Shown here: piece by piece, positions 8,399 through 17,493 of the stretch
Layout of the letters: the number at the start of each line of letters is the position of its first letter
Position numbering within the stretch: position 1 is the stretch's first letter
Assembly: GCA_018432315.1 (NCBI GenBank)
Contig: JAHDLB010000022.1
Span: 76,247 to 135,653 of the forward strand
Source: Anaerolineae bacterium
Lineage (GTDB): Bacteria > Chloroflexota > Anaerolineae > Aggregatilineales > Aggregatilineaceae
Reading direction: 5' to 3'
Length of the DNA stretch: 59,407 bases
Program-made: the position numbers and the translations under genes
Notes under the pieces: generated by a model
The model's input: only the letters and a program-made list of their open reading frames with translations
The model's database searches: none
Told to the model about the DNA's origin: nothing

Positions 8399-9982
8399 TC
8401 AGTTCCATAATGAAGTGGAGTGAGCTTGGCACGGTGCAGGTGCTGACATGTTTTCCGCTAGACTAAGATAGGATTGAATAGGAGCCAAAAGACATGTCGT
8501 CTGCTTATCGAACGTGCCATATTGATTTGTTTGTTGTTGGACACGGAAAAAATAGACTTCAAGGGTACTGCGGGTTACAGCGACATGTAACTGCCTCGCC
8601 GGTTCACTGAGATCAGATTCTGCAAGGCTGTTGTTTCGACAATTCTTGCATATTCTCCAGTTTGGCATACTGCCGTCTTCCACCCCAACTAATATTACGT
8701 GTTCGAACTCCAATCCCTTAACTCCATGAATCGTGGAGACAAAAACCCGATCCACGCAACGTTCTCGAATTAAAGCTCCCCAGTTGATCTCCAGATAAAG
8801 ATGATTTCTGAAAATCGCTGCTCGTCTTTTTAGGGGCAGATTTCGATATCGTACATCATACTGATGTGCCATTACATGTAGTAGGTTGAGCACCGGATCG
8901 CTTTTCCCTTCACCATCGGGCTTGGGAACAATATCCAACAGGCTTCGAAAGGTATCAGAGCCATTTTTTCCGATTTCGGTCAATTTCTCTAGGAAAAGCT
9001 GGTGTTTGGCTTCGACCTCTTTCGTCTGAAATGATGGTATAAACACATAAGGTACTTTAGGGGAAACCTCTAGCTGTTCGACTATGCTGTTCAACCGAAA
9101 TCCCGCGGCAGCGAGAACGCAGATTTCATGCAAAGAAATACCACCCTGCTGCAAACCTTGAATCAACTCGACCACTCTAGGCGCTTCTTCAGCTACATCG
9201 CGCGACAGAACGAGAGGGTATTTCCTTTGAGGCGATATTTCGGTACCAAAGTCATCTGTCCGAAGAAGACGGCCTAAAGCGTCAATGTCATTACTTTTTA
9301 CCCTATGGTTTTGCGTTAGCCTGATTGTCTCTCGGCAGCCAAATTCGCTTAGGGCATGATCTACATTCTCTGGGTGTGCATCACGAAATTCGTATATTGC
9401 TTGTTCTTTATCTGCAAATATCATTACTGGGCGATCATCATTTTGAGGGGCAAGCCCCTTTACCAATAGTCTCAAAATTTCAAACTGGCACGGATTAGTG
9501 TCCTGAAATTCATCAACCACGATATAGCGATACACTGCCCGGTATAGGGCTAAAATATGCGAAAGTTCCAATAACGCTTTTCCTCTTAAGAGCAAATCAT
9601 CGTAAGTCAATCCAGGCCCATTGTCAGTTTTTTGTTCTCCCACGACAATAAAGTCAGGCTGGATTCCTATTTCAGTGCCATAGGCCACAAGTGCTTGATA
9701 ACAAAAAGAGTGGAAATTCATAATGTCTATACACTCGTGGAATTGTTGATCCACTTCATGCGCAACTCTTCGTTGCATCGTGGCCGCAGCGGAATTTGTA
9801 AAAGTCAATCCTAGAACCCGATACGGGGGACGGACATAACCCGCTGTGATTAGGTAGGCAATACGTTTCGCCATCACATAGGTTTTGCCGTATCCAGCAG
9901 GGGCAATAACCACATAATGAGCATCAACCGGTGCATAGATAGCCTGTAATTGAGAGGGATCACGCATTGGAGTCTGGTACAT
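8399..9982 (-). CDS. gajB: UvrD-like helicase (GajB-like)
   Basis: A superfamily 1 helicase of about 527 residues. Motif I is APAGYGKT (27-34) and motif II is VVDEFQDTNP (near 155). Motif V-like VSTIHGVKGLEFEHVIL and motif VI-like LHVAVTRST follow. Full UvrD/PcrA enzymes are longer; this compact form is typical of GajB, the partner of the OLD-type nuclease GajA in the Gabija defence system. The start is taken at ATG 9982, overlapping the end of the OLD-like gene by 23 bases, which implies coupled translation; an upstream in-frame start at 10072 would overlap much more and lacks similarity. In Gabija the pair senses nucleotide depletion and nicks DNA; this role is by analogy. Confidence 0.82.
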   Translation of the reverse strand: MYQTPMRDPSQLQAIYAPVDAHYVVIAPAGYGKTYVMAKRIAYLITAGYVRPPYRVLGLTFTNSAAATMQRRVAHEVDQQFHECIDIMNFHSFCYQALVAYGTEIGIQPDFIVVGEQKTDNGPGLTYDDLLLRGKALLELSHILALYRAVYRYIVVDEFQDTNPCQFEILRLLVKGLAPQNDDRPVMIFADKEQAIYEFRDAHPENVDHALSEFGCRETIRLTQNHRVKSNDIDALGRLLRTDDFGTEISPQRKYPLVLSRDVAEEAPRVVELIQGLQQGGISLHEICVLAAAGFRLNSIVEQLEVSPKVPYVFIPSFQTKEVEAKHQLFLEKLTEIGKNGSDTFRSLLDIVPKPDGEGKSDPVLNLLHVMAHQYDVRYRNLPLKRRAAIFRNHLYLEINWGALIRERCVDRVFVSTIHGVKGLEFEHVILVGVEDGSMPNWRICKNCRNNSLAESDLSEPARQLHVAVTRSTLEVYFFRVQQQTNQYGTFDKQTTCLLAPIQSYLSLAENMSAPAPCQAHSTSLWN

Positions 9983-12095
9983 CCTGCTCACCTTTGGCTT
10001 TTCGTCGGGCATCCAAGAGCATACGCTTGTAGACAGCAGGCACATATTCCGGCTTCGTAGCTTTTTGTGCAATTCTGCGTCCGGTCATGTACCCTTTTTC
10101 TTTATCTAACATTGTCCTAATTTGCCGAGTCAAGTCCTGAATTTGCCCGTTTTTTACATTCTCCAAACAAGCTATCAAGGATTCCGGAGTTTCTATTCCT
10201 TGAAGAACACCTGTTTTAGGCAAACTCCTAACCATCTCTGTGACACGACGCTCGTTTACTTCATAGAGAGCTTCTAGCACCAAGTGAATGGGAATGTTTG
10301 CTAGAATTTCGTCCTCGAACTTATGCAGATCAGTGGGAAATCCCCCGAATTTCTCAGCAATGTGCTTGTGAACTGGATCGGTCGAATCGTAGGCAAATGT
10401 ACTTGGGATTTTCAGTTGCTGTAAAAGGTAAAGCGGATACATCATTTCGGCACCGCATCCGTCAATTACCGTAACACCAACTTCATCAAGGTCAAAACCA
10501 TCTGTCATATTTTGAGCAAAAACCGGAATTGCCCCCTGTTCTGAAGCACCCTCTGCGACAACAACGCATTGAGCAAAGAGAGCGTCACCATTTGTCAAAA
10601 GAAGTTGTTCAGCTTCCAATCTGAGTCTGGCTATCTTCTTCGACAATCCGCCGGTCTCGCCACCTGCCACTGATAAGGCAATAGCTTTAAGGTCTTCCAG
10701 GGAACATTTTCCTACCCTATCAGTTCGATGCTTGGGGCCGAGGATTATCAGATTCTCAATTTCGCATCGAGACAAAATATCCGGTGAGTGCGTGGTAAGA
10801 ATAATCTGGATAGTCTTCCCATGGTCTACAAAACGTTGTTGAAGACTCCTAAGCGCGTTGATTACAAAACGCTGCATCTGAGGATGCAAATGCGTTTCTA
10901 TTTCCTCTAATCCAAGCAGGAGATAATTGACTTCTCCCTCTGCATCGTCTTGAAGTTGGGCAAGAGCACGTAAGAGTTTTAGGCCAATAACAAACGAACT
11001 TTGATGTCCACTGCCTTGATGTTGAAACGGCAGGCCCTCCATTTCAACCGCAGCACTTGCGATAAGTTCGTTATCCTTTATAGGAAAGAGACTTAGTGAT
11101 GCGTTGTAACCCGGTATCAGCGCCGATGCAATATCTGCTATTTGGGAATGCATACCACTGAACTGCGAACTTTGCGAAATGCTCTCCCGAAGCTCAAAAA
11201 GCGTAACCTGAAAATCTGCCCGTTCGATTACAAGGAGAACCTTCTCTACAATTTCTCGCAGGTCTTCAGTGTATTGGTGTTCGCGACCATCAGAAGTGGA
11301 ATCATCATCCCCCACGAGGCTTTTTAAGGTCGTTTCGATTTCTTTCCAGGCCTGCTTATAATCGCCAATTTGAGGTCGCAAGAAAGGAGGTCTATTGTCT
11401 TGTGCGCCCTCCCGAAATTGGCGATCCAACTCGCTAAACTTCGTCTGGATAGTATTGGCAACATCAGCCAATCCTAACTCTCTGAGGGTTTCTGTATCTG
11501 ATACCACTTTAGCAAGAGTCGCCGATGTCGCCTTGAGAACGGCTTCAACAGGGCGCACAAAATCCGAAGCAAAATATGAGAAAATCTGCCGCAAGTCGGA
11601 TGAACGCGCCGAAAAGTCAGCGCTTGATGGCACTTCTCGGATGGCAGGGACTAACTCAAATTGAATGTAACGCTTGAACGTCCAGTCGAAAACTGCTCGC
11701 TGCCGATGCTCCTCTGGCAATCCGTCTCGTATGATAAGGCACTCGGCATAGACTTCACGGTTTTCTTGCCTCCATTCAGCCTTAAAGTGAACCGTTACTG
11801 TTTTTTGCGCCGGATCAATTTGGCCGCCGCGTATTCCGTAAAATGCCGCTAAGTCATGTTCGGTATTTACCTCAAAACACATTTCGATTTCAATGGGACG
11901 CGCTAAATCCCCAAAGTCAGAATCCAGAATAGATACGTTTCGAGCACTTCCTGGCCCCAAAACTTTTCTGATAGCCTCTAGCAGATTGGTCTTTCCTGAA
12001 TTGTTTGGGCCTATTATGACGTTGAACAGACCGAGATCTACGGTCACATTGTCGAGATTACGAAAGTTTCTGACTGTCACTCGTTGCAATATCAA
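9960..12095 (-). CDS. gajA: OLD-family ATPase/TOPRIM nuclease (GajA-like)
   Basis: A 711-residue OLD-type protein. The N-terminal ABC ATPase has Walker A GPNNSGKT (29-36), a Walker B region GLEEIETHLHP (near 395) and a switch histidine TTHSPDIL (near 434). A C-terminal TOPRIM domain shows VVAEGASEQ (near 511), a TVIDGCG strand (near 545) and a YDSTDP acidic pair (near 568), the metal-binding nuclease residues. The following gene is a UvrD-like helicase overlapping by 23 bases, the diagnostic gene order of Gabija. It is longer than the founding GajA (roughly 580 residues): the extra length lies in the coiled ATPase insertion (about 170-330) and in an extension after TOPRIM. It lies 48 bases after the PLD-SNF2 helicase, so it may share that transcript. 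Confidence 0.85.
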   Translation of the reverse strand: MILQRVTVRNFRNLDNVTVDLGLFNVIIGPNNSGKTNLLEAIRKVLGPGSARNVSILDSDFGDLARPIEIEMCFEVNTEHDLAAFYGIRGGQIDPAQKTVTVHFKAEWRQENREVYAECLIIRDGLPEEHRQRAVFDWTFKRYIQFELVPAIREVPSSADFSARSSDLRQIFSYFASDFVRPVEAVLKATSATLAKVVSDTETLRELGLADVANTIQTKFSELDRQFREGAQDNRPPFLRPQIGDYKQAWKEIETTLKSLVGDDDSTSDGREHQYTEDLREIVEKVLLVIERADFQVTLFELRESISQSSQFSGMHSQIADIASALIPGYNASLSLFPIKDNELIASAAVEMEGLPFQHQGSGHQSSFVIGLKLLRALAQLQDDAEGEVNYLLLGLEEIETHLHPQMQRFVINALRSLQQRFVDHGKTIQIILTTHSPDILSRCEIENLIILGPKHRTDRVGKCSLEDLKAIALSVAGGETGGLSKKIARLRLEAEQLLLTNGDALFAQCVVVAEGASEQGAIPVFAQNMTDGFDLDEVGVTVIDGCGAEMMYPLYLLQQLKIPSTFAYDSTDPVHKHIAEKFGGFPTDLHKFEDEILANIPIHLVLEALYEVNERRVTEMVRSLPKTGVLQGIETPESLIACLENVKNGQIQDLTRQIRTMLDKEKGYMTGRRIAQKATKPEYVPAVYKRMLLDARRKAKGEQDVPDSNA

Positions 12096-12143
12096 CTCGC
12101 CACCTCCGATTGTTTCCTGGCACGATCACCCAGCCCAGAACCT

Positions 12144-15100
12144 TTATCTGAAGACCTCATACGCCACCAATCGCAAATCTTCGGCACGAATCTGCTCCAG
12201 GGTCGTCTTGGACATGATGACGTCACGATACAGTTCGTTCTCAACGAAGAACTCGTCTAGGACTTCTACCAGAGTGCGTTGATTCTGATCGTCTCGATAA
12301 TTGACCAAAATCGCCTTCAGCGTTTTATCACGCTTAAAGGCGTCCAGCGAGATGTTCTGGATGACCTGTTGAACCTTCTGACGCAGATTCTCTGGAGCGA
12401 CAAGGTCGTCCGCTGCAATTTCGGCAGTTGTGAGCAACGTAGGTTGCCGTAGCGCCGCATCTAGTTCGATATTGATCTTGCCAAGCTTGGGTTTGACACG
12501 GCGAGCACGAATTGCGGAATTGATCTCTTGAAGTACGTCGTTGGTAGCATGGTCAAGCAGATCATAGACCTCAAAACCGGCAGGAATTGAACGTGGTTCA
12601 TCCGGGCCGACCATCAAATAGCGGTAAAGACGACGCTTATCACTGATAACTTCATCCGCCGTATAAAGCCGCCAGAAATGGCGATCTGCTGCCTGGAATG
12701 CGAAAAACACGCCGGATGGGCGAAGTGATTTGGCAATACCAGAGCCGATTCCCAGGGGAATGCTCTTAACCTGTTCAAGTCCAGCTTGCTGCAAGTACAG
12801 GATAAGCGGGAGCTTCATTTCATCGGTTGAGACAAGCTCAATTTCCCGCTCCAACTCATCGATCACGCTTTGATCTTCCTGGTGCAGCCGTCTGAGTTGT
12901 TCGAGTGAACGCGAGCTGACAACTTCGCCCAGGATACTGGCATCAAGGCCAACTGTACGGTCGATATCACGGATGCGGTCTTGTAATCGCTCCACCAGCC
13001 CCAGCAATTGCTCCAAACCGGTCTGGGGAAAACAGTTGAAGACATGCAGTGTATCGAACTCGGTGCCCAGGCGATCAATACGGCCTGCCCGTTGAATCAT
13101 TCGAATCGGCGTCCAGTGAAGGTCGTAGTTGATGATCACGCCCGCATCTTGCAGGTTCTGGCCCTCACTGAGTACATCGGTTGAGATCAGGATGTCGATC
13201 TCTGGATCAGCTTCGGAAATCGGTGGCGGATTGTCTTCAGTTGTATTTGCCTTTGGAGCAAAGCGTTTGACGAGATTCTCGCGCCTATGAGGATCGGTTT
13301 CGCCGTGAATGACCTCGATCACAGGCGGGCTGGACCAGCTTTCTTGCCAGGATGGATCGCTCGCAATCGCTTCGTAGACATATCGGGCCGTATCCCGGTA
13401 GTACGAAAAGAGCAGGACTTTTCGTCCACGCAGATCATCGGACAGCAACCGTTTGACCTCAGCGAGTTTGGCATCGCGTTTTTGCTCGTCATCCAGATGC
13501 TGGACTAACTCGACCATGTCAAGAATGGCATCGAGCGTCTGCATATCCAGGCTAAGTTCGCGGCGAATAGCACGTAGATCGTAGTCCCGAATATCCGCCT
13601 CAGGCAGTGATTCGATGATTGCCTCAATGTCATCGGTCACCGTGTCGTCTTCCAGCGCTTCCAGAGCCAGCAGGCGGCGGTTGGTGGCTGAGTCAAGCAG
13701 GCGCTCGTGGTTGACCAGCATGTCGTAGAACCGCTGTTGAAACTGCTGCTGGCGTCGGATGCTGACTTCGAAGGCTGCCAGCGAGCTTTCCAGACGCTTG
13801 AGGTAGAGCGTTTTCAGGATGCCAATCAGCGCATTCGAATACTGCCGCACACGCTCGACTTCCTGATCGATATCACCTTTGCGATACTGCTCGATGTTAA
13901 AGCTAATCAGGGACAGACTTTCGATCCGCGCCACGATCTTCTCGTAGAATCCGTCATAAGTGGCTTCCAAATCATAGTTGACGCTATATAGCAGCCGCTC
14001 CGGAAAATGAATGATCCCCTTACCTGGCAGGCGGATTTCCTCACCTGCCTGCTGGCGCAGCTTCACATCCTGGCGGCTGCGACGGACCATCGTCTGCTCT
14101 AGCAGCGTGAAGATGTCCGCGCCACCGTCCTGCACCTCTCGGAAAAAGCCCTTGAGATTGCGGATGCCGTATTCGCGGAAGAACACATCCTGACCGCGCG
14201 TGATAAATGAAATCTGGTGATACAGGTCCCACACCGAATTGTTGACCGGCGTTGCCGTTAGGAGAATGACCTTCGTATCCGGGTTGCCGGTGGCCAACAT
14301 CTTCATCAGATTCTGGTAGCGGTTGGTGCCCGGATTGCGGAAGTTGTGGCTCTCATCGATCAGCACCACATCATAGCGGTTGAAGTATTTCCAATCGAAC
14401 GAATCACGGCTTACCAGTTCTTGAGAGATAACTTCTGCCTTGATACCGTATTCATCCAATTTGGGTTCCCAGACCAGATCGCGTAACTGCGCCGGGCAGA
14501 TGACCAGCCCGCGCGGAATGTGCCCCTTGCGACGCTTGCCCAACACGTAGTGCTCCAGCAAGCTCATGCCGATATAGGTCTTTCCAAGCCCGACCGCATC
14601 GCTGACAATCACGCCGCCATGCCGGTCGATCAGGCGAATGGATTCTCGAAGACCTTCTTGCTGGAAGCTTGCTAACTCAACGCCTATGCGCGCCTCGACT
14701 TCTTCGGGGATGATGCGGTCGCGGAAATATTCGTACAGAACCTTGATGAACACATCGTGCGGGGTCCAGGGGGCATCGCCGAACTTGCTTTCGTTCAGCG
14801 CGTCAATCAGGTCTTGTTTGTGATCGGTCGAATAGACCCACATCTGCTCGAACCAGTTTTCGCGCAGATCACGGATGACAGCGTCATTCTTCTGCACCAG
14901 ATTCAGTTCGGCCTGGCGGGTCATGCCGGACGGCGTGAAGTTGCTGCTGCCGACAATCGCCGCATGGGGCATCAGGTAGGCTTTGGCGTGCAGAAATGCC
15001 CCATTGTAGTATCGGACTTGAACCAACTCCTGGGCCAGAAAAGCGGTTAGGTCGTCGATCAGGAAGGCATAGTCCCGGTTGAGCGGCAGTGCTTCGAGGT

Positions 15101-15371
15101 CTTCGCGCAGGCGCTGGCGATAGAACCGCTGTAAATCCACTACCCCATCGTCAGCCTCGGGGCTTTCTAGTTCCGGAGGACGGCCCAGTAGCAGGCGGAA
15201 ACTCACCAATCTTCGCAGGGCAGCGCCCAACATCTCCCAGACCTTGGGCTCAAAGAAACCGCTGGCAATGTCCAGTTCGTGTTCATCCCACTCTATGAGC
15301 AGGCGGTGCAACACAACGCCGAGTACGCGTTCCTCAGCGGTATTGTCGATGTAGTCGGGCGGATGATACAT
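12144..15371 (-). CDS. PLD-nuclease/SNF2 helicase fusion
   Basis: A 1075-residue protein with an N-terminal phospholipase D-like half-site (FLHAKAYLM with H128 and K130, then GSSNFTPSG with N144). A SNF2/superfamily 2 motor follows: Walker A AVGLGKTYIG (near 262), DESHNFRN (near 336), and RMIQRAGRIDRLG helicase motif VI (near 760). Such fusions accompany type IIG/Eco57I-like methylases in defence islands. They are thought to translocate on DNA and cut or remodel foreign molecules, the PLD part being a metal-independent nuclease that works as a dimer. In DISARM the SNF2 (DrmD) and PLD (DrmC) parts are separate proteins, but no DrmA or DrmB is present here. It follows the membrane-protein gene by 33 bases. 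Confidence 0.86.
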   Translation of the reverse strand: MYHPPDYIDNTAEERVLGVVLHRLLIEWDEHELDIASGFFEPKVWEMLGAALRRLVSFRLLLGRPPELESPEADDGVVDLQRFYRQRLREDLEALPLNRDYAFLIDDLTAFLAQELVQVRYYNGAFLHAKAYLMPHAAIVGSSNFTPSGMTRQAELNLVQKNDAVIRDLRENWFEQMWVYSTDHKQDLIDALNESKFGDAPWTPHDVFIKVLYEYFRDRIIPEEVEARIGVELASFQQEGLRESIRLIDRHGGVIVSDAVGLGKTYIGMSLLEHYVLGKRRKGHIPRGLVICPAQLRDLVWEPKLDEYGIKAEVISQELVSRDSFDWKYFNRYDVVLIDESHNFRNPGTNRYQNLMKMLATGNPDTKVILLTATPVNNSVWDLYHQISFITRGQDVFFREYGIRNLKGFFREVQDGGADIFTLLEQTMVRRSRQDVKLRQQAGEEIRLPGKGIIHFPERLLYSVNYDLEATYDGFYEKIVARIESLSLISFNIEQYRKGDIDQEVERVRQYSNALIGILKTLYLKRLESSLAAFEVSIRRQQQFQQRFYDMLVNHERLLDSATNRRLLALEALEDDTVTDDIEAIIESLPEADIRDYDLRAIRRELSLDMQTLDAILDMVELVQHLDDEQKRDAKLAEVKRLLSDDLRGRKVLLFSYYRDTARYVYEAIASDPSWQESWSSPPVIEVIHGETDPHRRENLVKRFAPKANTTEDNPPPISEADPEIDILISTDVLSEGQNLQDAGVIINYDLHWTPIRMIQRAGRIDRLGTEFDTLHVFNCFPQTGLEQLLGLVERLQDRIRDIDRTVGLDASILGEVVSSRSLEQLRRLHQEDQSVIDELEREIELVSTDEMKLPLILYLQQAGLEQVKSIPLGIGSGIAKSLRPSGVFFAFQAADRHFWRLYTADEVISDKRRLYRYLMVGPDEPRSIPAGFEVYDLLDHATNDVLQEINSAIRARRVKPKLGKINIELDAALRQPTLLTTAEIAADDLVAPENLRQKVQQVIQNISLDAFKRDKTLKAILVNYRDDQNQRTLVEVLDEFFVENELYRDVIMSKTTLEQIRAEDLRLVAYEVFR

Positions 15372-15404
15372 ATCCTGTCTATCCTTCGTCAGCGATCGCG
15401 GAGC

Positions 15405-16367
15405 CTAATTTGTGGCGGCCCCATTGTGTCCATTGCCGCCTGTTTTTTCTGAAGGCTGCTCTGCTTGTTGCTTGTATGCTTCCGCTAGCTCTTCGCGCTG
15501 ATCAAGAAGGCTCTTCATCAGATTTGATTCGTAGGCTTTAATCACACGCTGGGAATAGTAACTTAGGGATGTGAGACTGATAAAAAACGTGGCGGCAGAG
15601 ATAGAATACAGAACAGGAATTAATGTATTGACTTTGTTTAACACGTGGCCCCGAATCGACAGGCGGAATATCTCATCAGGAGCGGCAGTGAGTAGAAGTC
15701 CAAGAGCTGATGCCAACAGAGAAATGGCGGTAGCTAACGTAATATACCGATCATCCCGCATAAACTTGTGGAACAACCCATGTACATATAGATTTGGATC
15801 TTTGGCCATATCGGCATTCTGCGAAATTGTAAATAACGCGAACACAGTCAAAAACAAGGTCATGACAGTAAGCAATGATTGGCCCACGACCTCATAAAAC
15901 CTGATAACACCATGGACGATTTGTTCAGAATCCGGGTCTGACAGATATGCTGCGTAACGTGCAGGTGCGTCGTTGGAGAAAACCGCCAGTGAAAACAGCG
16001 TTACCACCAAAATAACCAGTGCAAAGGTCAGTGTTTTCCATTCCTCCACGACACGTGACTTCCAGAAGGACGGTAGGATGTTGCCAATTACATCAGGACT
16101 ATGCAGAGCAATATCGAACTGGTCACTATCTAAACGTTCATTACTCACGATTTGCAGCCGCGTTTTTGAAATCAGCGGATAGGTCACAACGGCGCTTTTG
16201 GCTTCAGGCCCGAAAATTATCACGAACGCCTTCAATCGAGTCGTATCGATCTGCGCTGCAAGAATCTTATTTGTTTCTGCCAATGTACTGAGTTCAATGG
16301 CATTTACATACGATTTGCCCTCTAATACAGCCCGGGCTATTTCCTGGGTTGAGGGTTTAGTCGTCAT
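15405..16367 (-). CDS. Four-helix membrane protein in restriction operon
   Basis: A protein of about 320 residues with no recognised family. A soluble N-terminal part of about 100 residues is followed by four hydrophobic helices: LTFALVILVVTLFSLAVF, SLLTVMTLFLTVFALFTI, ITLATAISLLASALGLLL and TLIPVLYSISAATFFIS. The tail is charged, Q/E-rich and probably coiled. The ATG at 16367 is preferred because AAGGGG lies eight bases upstream; it overlaps the end of the preceding gene by 11 bases. A membrane protein between a methylase and a helicase is unusual for restriction. It may anchor the complex or act as an abortive effector; both are guesses. Confidence 0.72.
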   Translation of the reverse strand: MTTKPSTQEIARAVLEGKSYVNAIELSTLAETNKILAAQIDTTRLKAFVIIFGPEAKSAVVTYPLISKTRLQIVSNERLDSDQFDIALHSPDVIGNILPSFWKSRVVEEWKTLTFALVILVVTLFSLAVFSNDAPARYAAYLSDPDSEQIVHGVIRFYEVVGQSLLTVMTLFLTVFALFTISQNADMAKDPNLYVHGLFHKFMRDDRYITLATAISLLASALGLLLTAAPDEIFRLSIRGHVLNKVNTLIPVLYSISAATFFISLTSLSYYSQRVIKAYESNLMKSLLDQREELAEAYKQQAEQPSEKTGGNGHNGAATN

Positions 16368-17328
16368 TGCCGTCCCCTTCATCGGCAAAATAATGAGCGG
16401 TAAGTGCCATAAGATTTCTCACTAACTGAGCCACATCTTGCTGCACACCTTCAAGGGTTAATGTCAGGGTAAGGGGACGCGCGACAGCATCACTATCGTC
16501 CGCTGAAACAGGATACTTTTCGTTATCTGAGGAAATCTGCACTTTGAATCGGTCGGCAACGCGGGTTGTCAATGGAATACTCTGTCCATCGCCACCAGGA
16601 TCCACTGCCAGCGACGTTATATCTCCGACAACTGCCCCTAATCGAGCCAAAGCTGTATCACCTAAATTGTCTGACTCGTCTGATTTTAGCTCGAGTCTAT
16701 CAAGACCTAGTTGTATATCTTCCTCAAATACTTGACGGAAAATTATGTCATCCTCAACACGCGGATTGAAGATTTTAAATTCCTCATAGGTAGGGACCGT
16801 CTTCCCCTTTAGATTCACGATTCTAAGGAAAGTGGTCTTATAGTTAATGAAAATTTGATACAAGTGCTCTGTCGTTATTTCCAATCTGTCTTGTTCAAGA
16901 AACAATCGAATAACTGGAATATTCACTGAGTTCATCAGTTCTTCGACAGCAACCGGAAACTGTCTCCGCATGTCGGAAAGATTCATATCAACAAAACCAA
17001 CAATCCGTGTCTTCTGAATTGCAACGATACCGGATCTGATATGCAATGCGAACAAGATATGGGCAAATGATCGTTCGGTAGTTGTTTGGACGTTTACTTT
17101 TGCATCATATCGGATAATTTCTTTAGCTCCTTCTTGCGTGAAGTAGCCTAATACAATACCCCTCCTATACTGGCAATCAATGAAGCCATATTGTCGGCCC
17201 TCTTCACCAAACAAATGACTTCCAGTAAACGCTCTTCCCAAGCGCTCGGCAACGAGATCATCAGTTACCGTCGAATTCCATATTCCTGAATTGAAACGGT
17301 AGCGCAGCATCGTGACTTCACGGGCCAT
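16357..17328 (-). CDS. Unknown protein in the Eco57I/SNF2 operon
   Basis: A 323-residue soluble protein of no recognised family. The start at 17328 is set by a GGAGGT six bases upstream; a longer frame from 17364 lacks a site. The N-terminal 130 residues look like an alternating strand/helix domain; the last 80 (KYPVSADDSDAVARP onward) are strand-rich and end in an acidic tail. It is translationally coupled to the membrane-protein gene (11-base overlap) and lies 165 bases downstream of the Eco57I-like gene, so the two unknown proteins probably act together. Confidence 0.68.
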   Translation of the reverse strand: MAREVTMLRYRFNSGIWNSTVTDDLVAERLGRAFTGSHLFGEEGRQYGFIDCQYRRGIVLGYFTQEGAKEIIRYDAKVNVQTTTERSFAHILFALHIRSGIVAIQKTRIVGFVDMNLSDMRRQFPVAVEELMNSVNIPVIRLFLEQDRLEITTEHLYQIFINYKTTFLRIVNLKGKTVPTYEEFKIFNPRVEDDIIFRQVFEEDIQLGLDRLELKSDESDNLGDTALARLGAVVGDITSLAVDPGGDGQSIPLTTRVADRFKVQISSDNEKYPVSADDSDAVARPLTLTLTLEGVQQDVAQLVRNLMALTAHYFADEGDGNDD

Positions 17329-17493
17329 TGTTACCTCCAAGGTGTGTTGATTCCAGCACCGCAAAACAAAGAATTTCTGAGGGTATGAGAAATGGTAGTT
17401 GCTCTAGGTTTTGCGTGAGAGATGACCTTCTATCACGGCGATTTCATCCTCATTTAGCCCGTACGCCTGAGACATTAGCGTTGAACCGAACAA

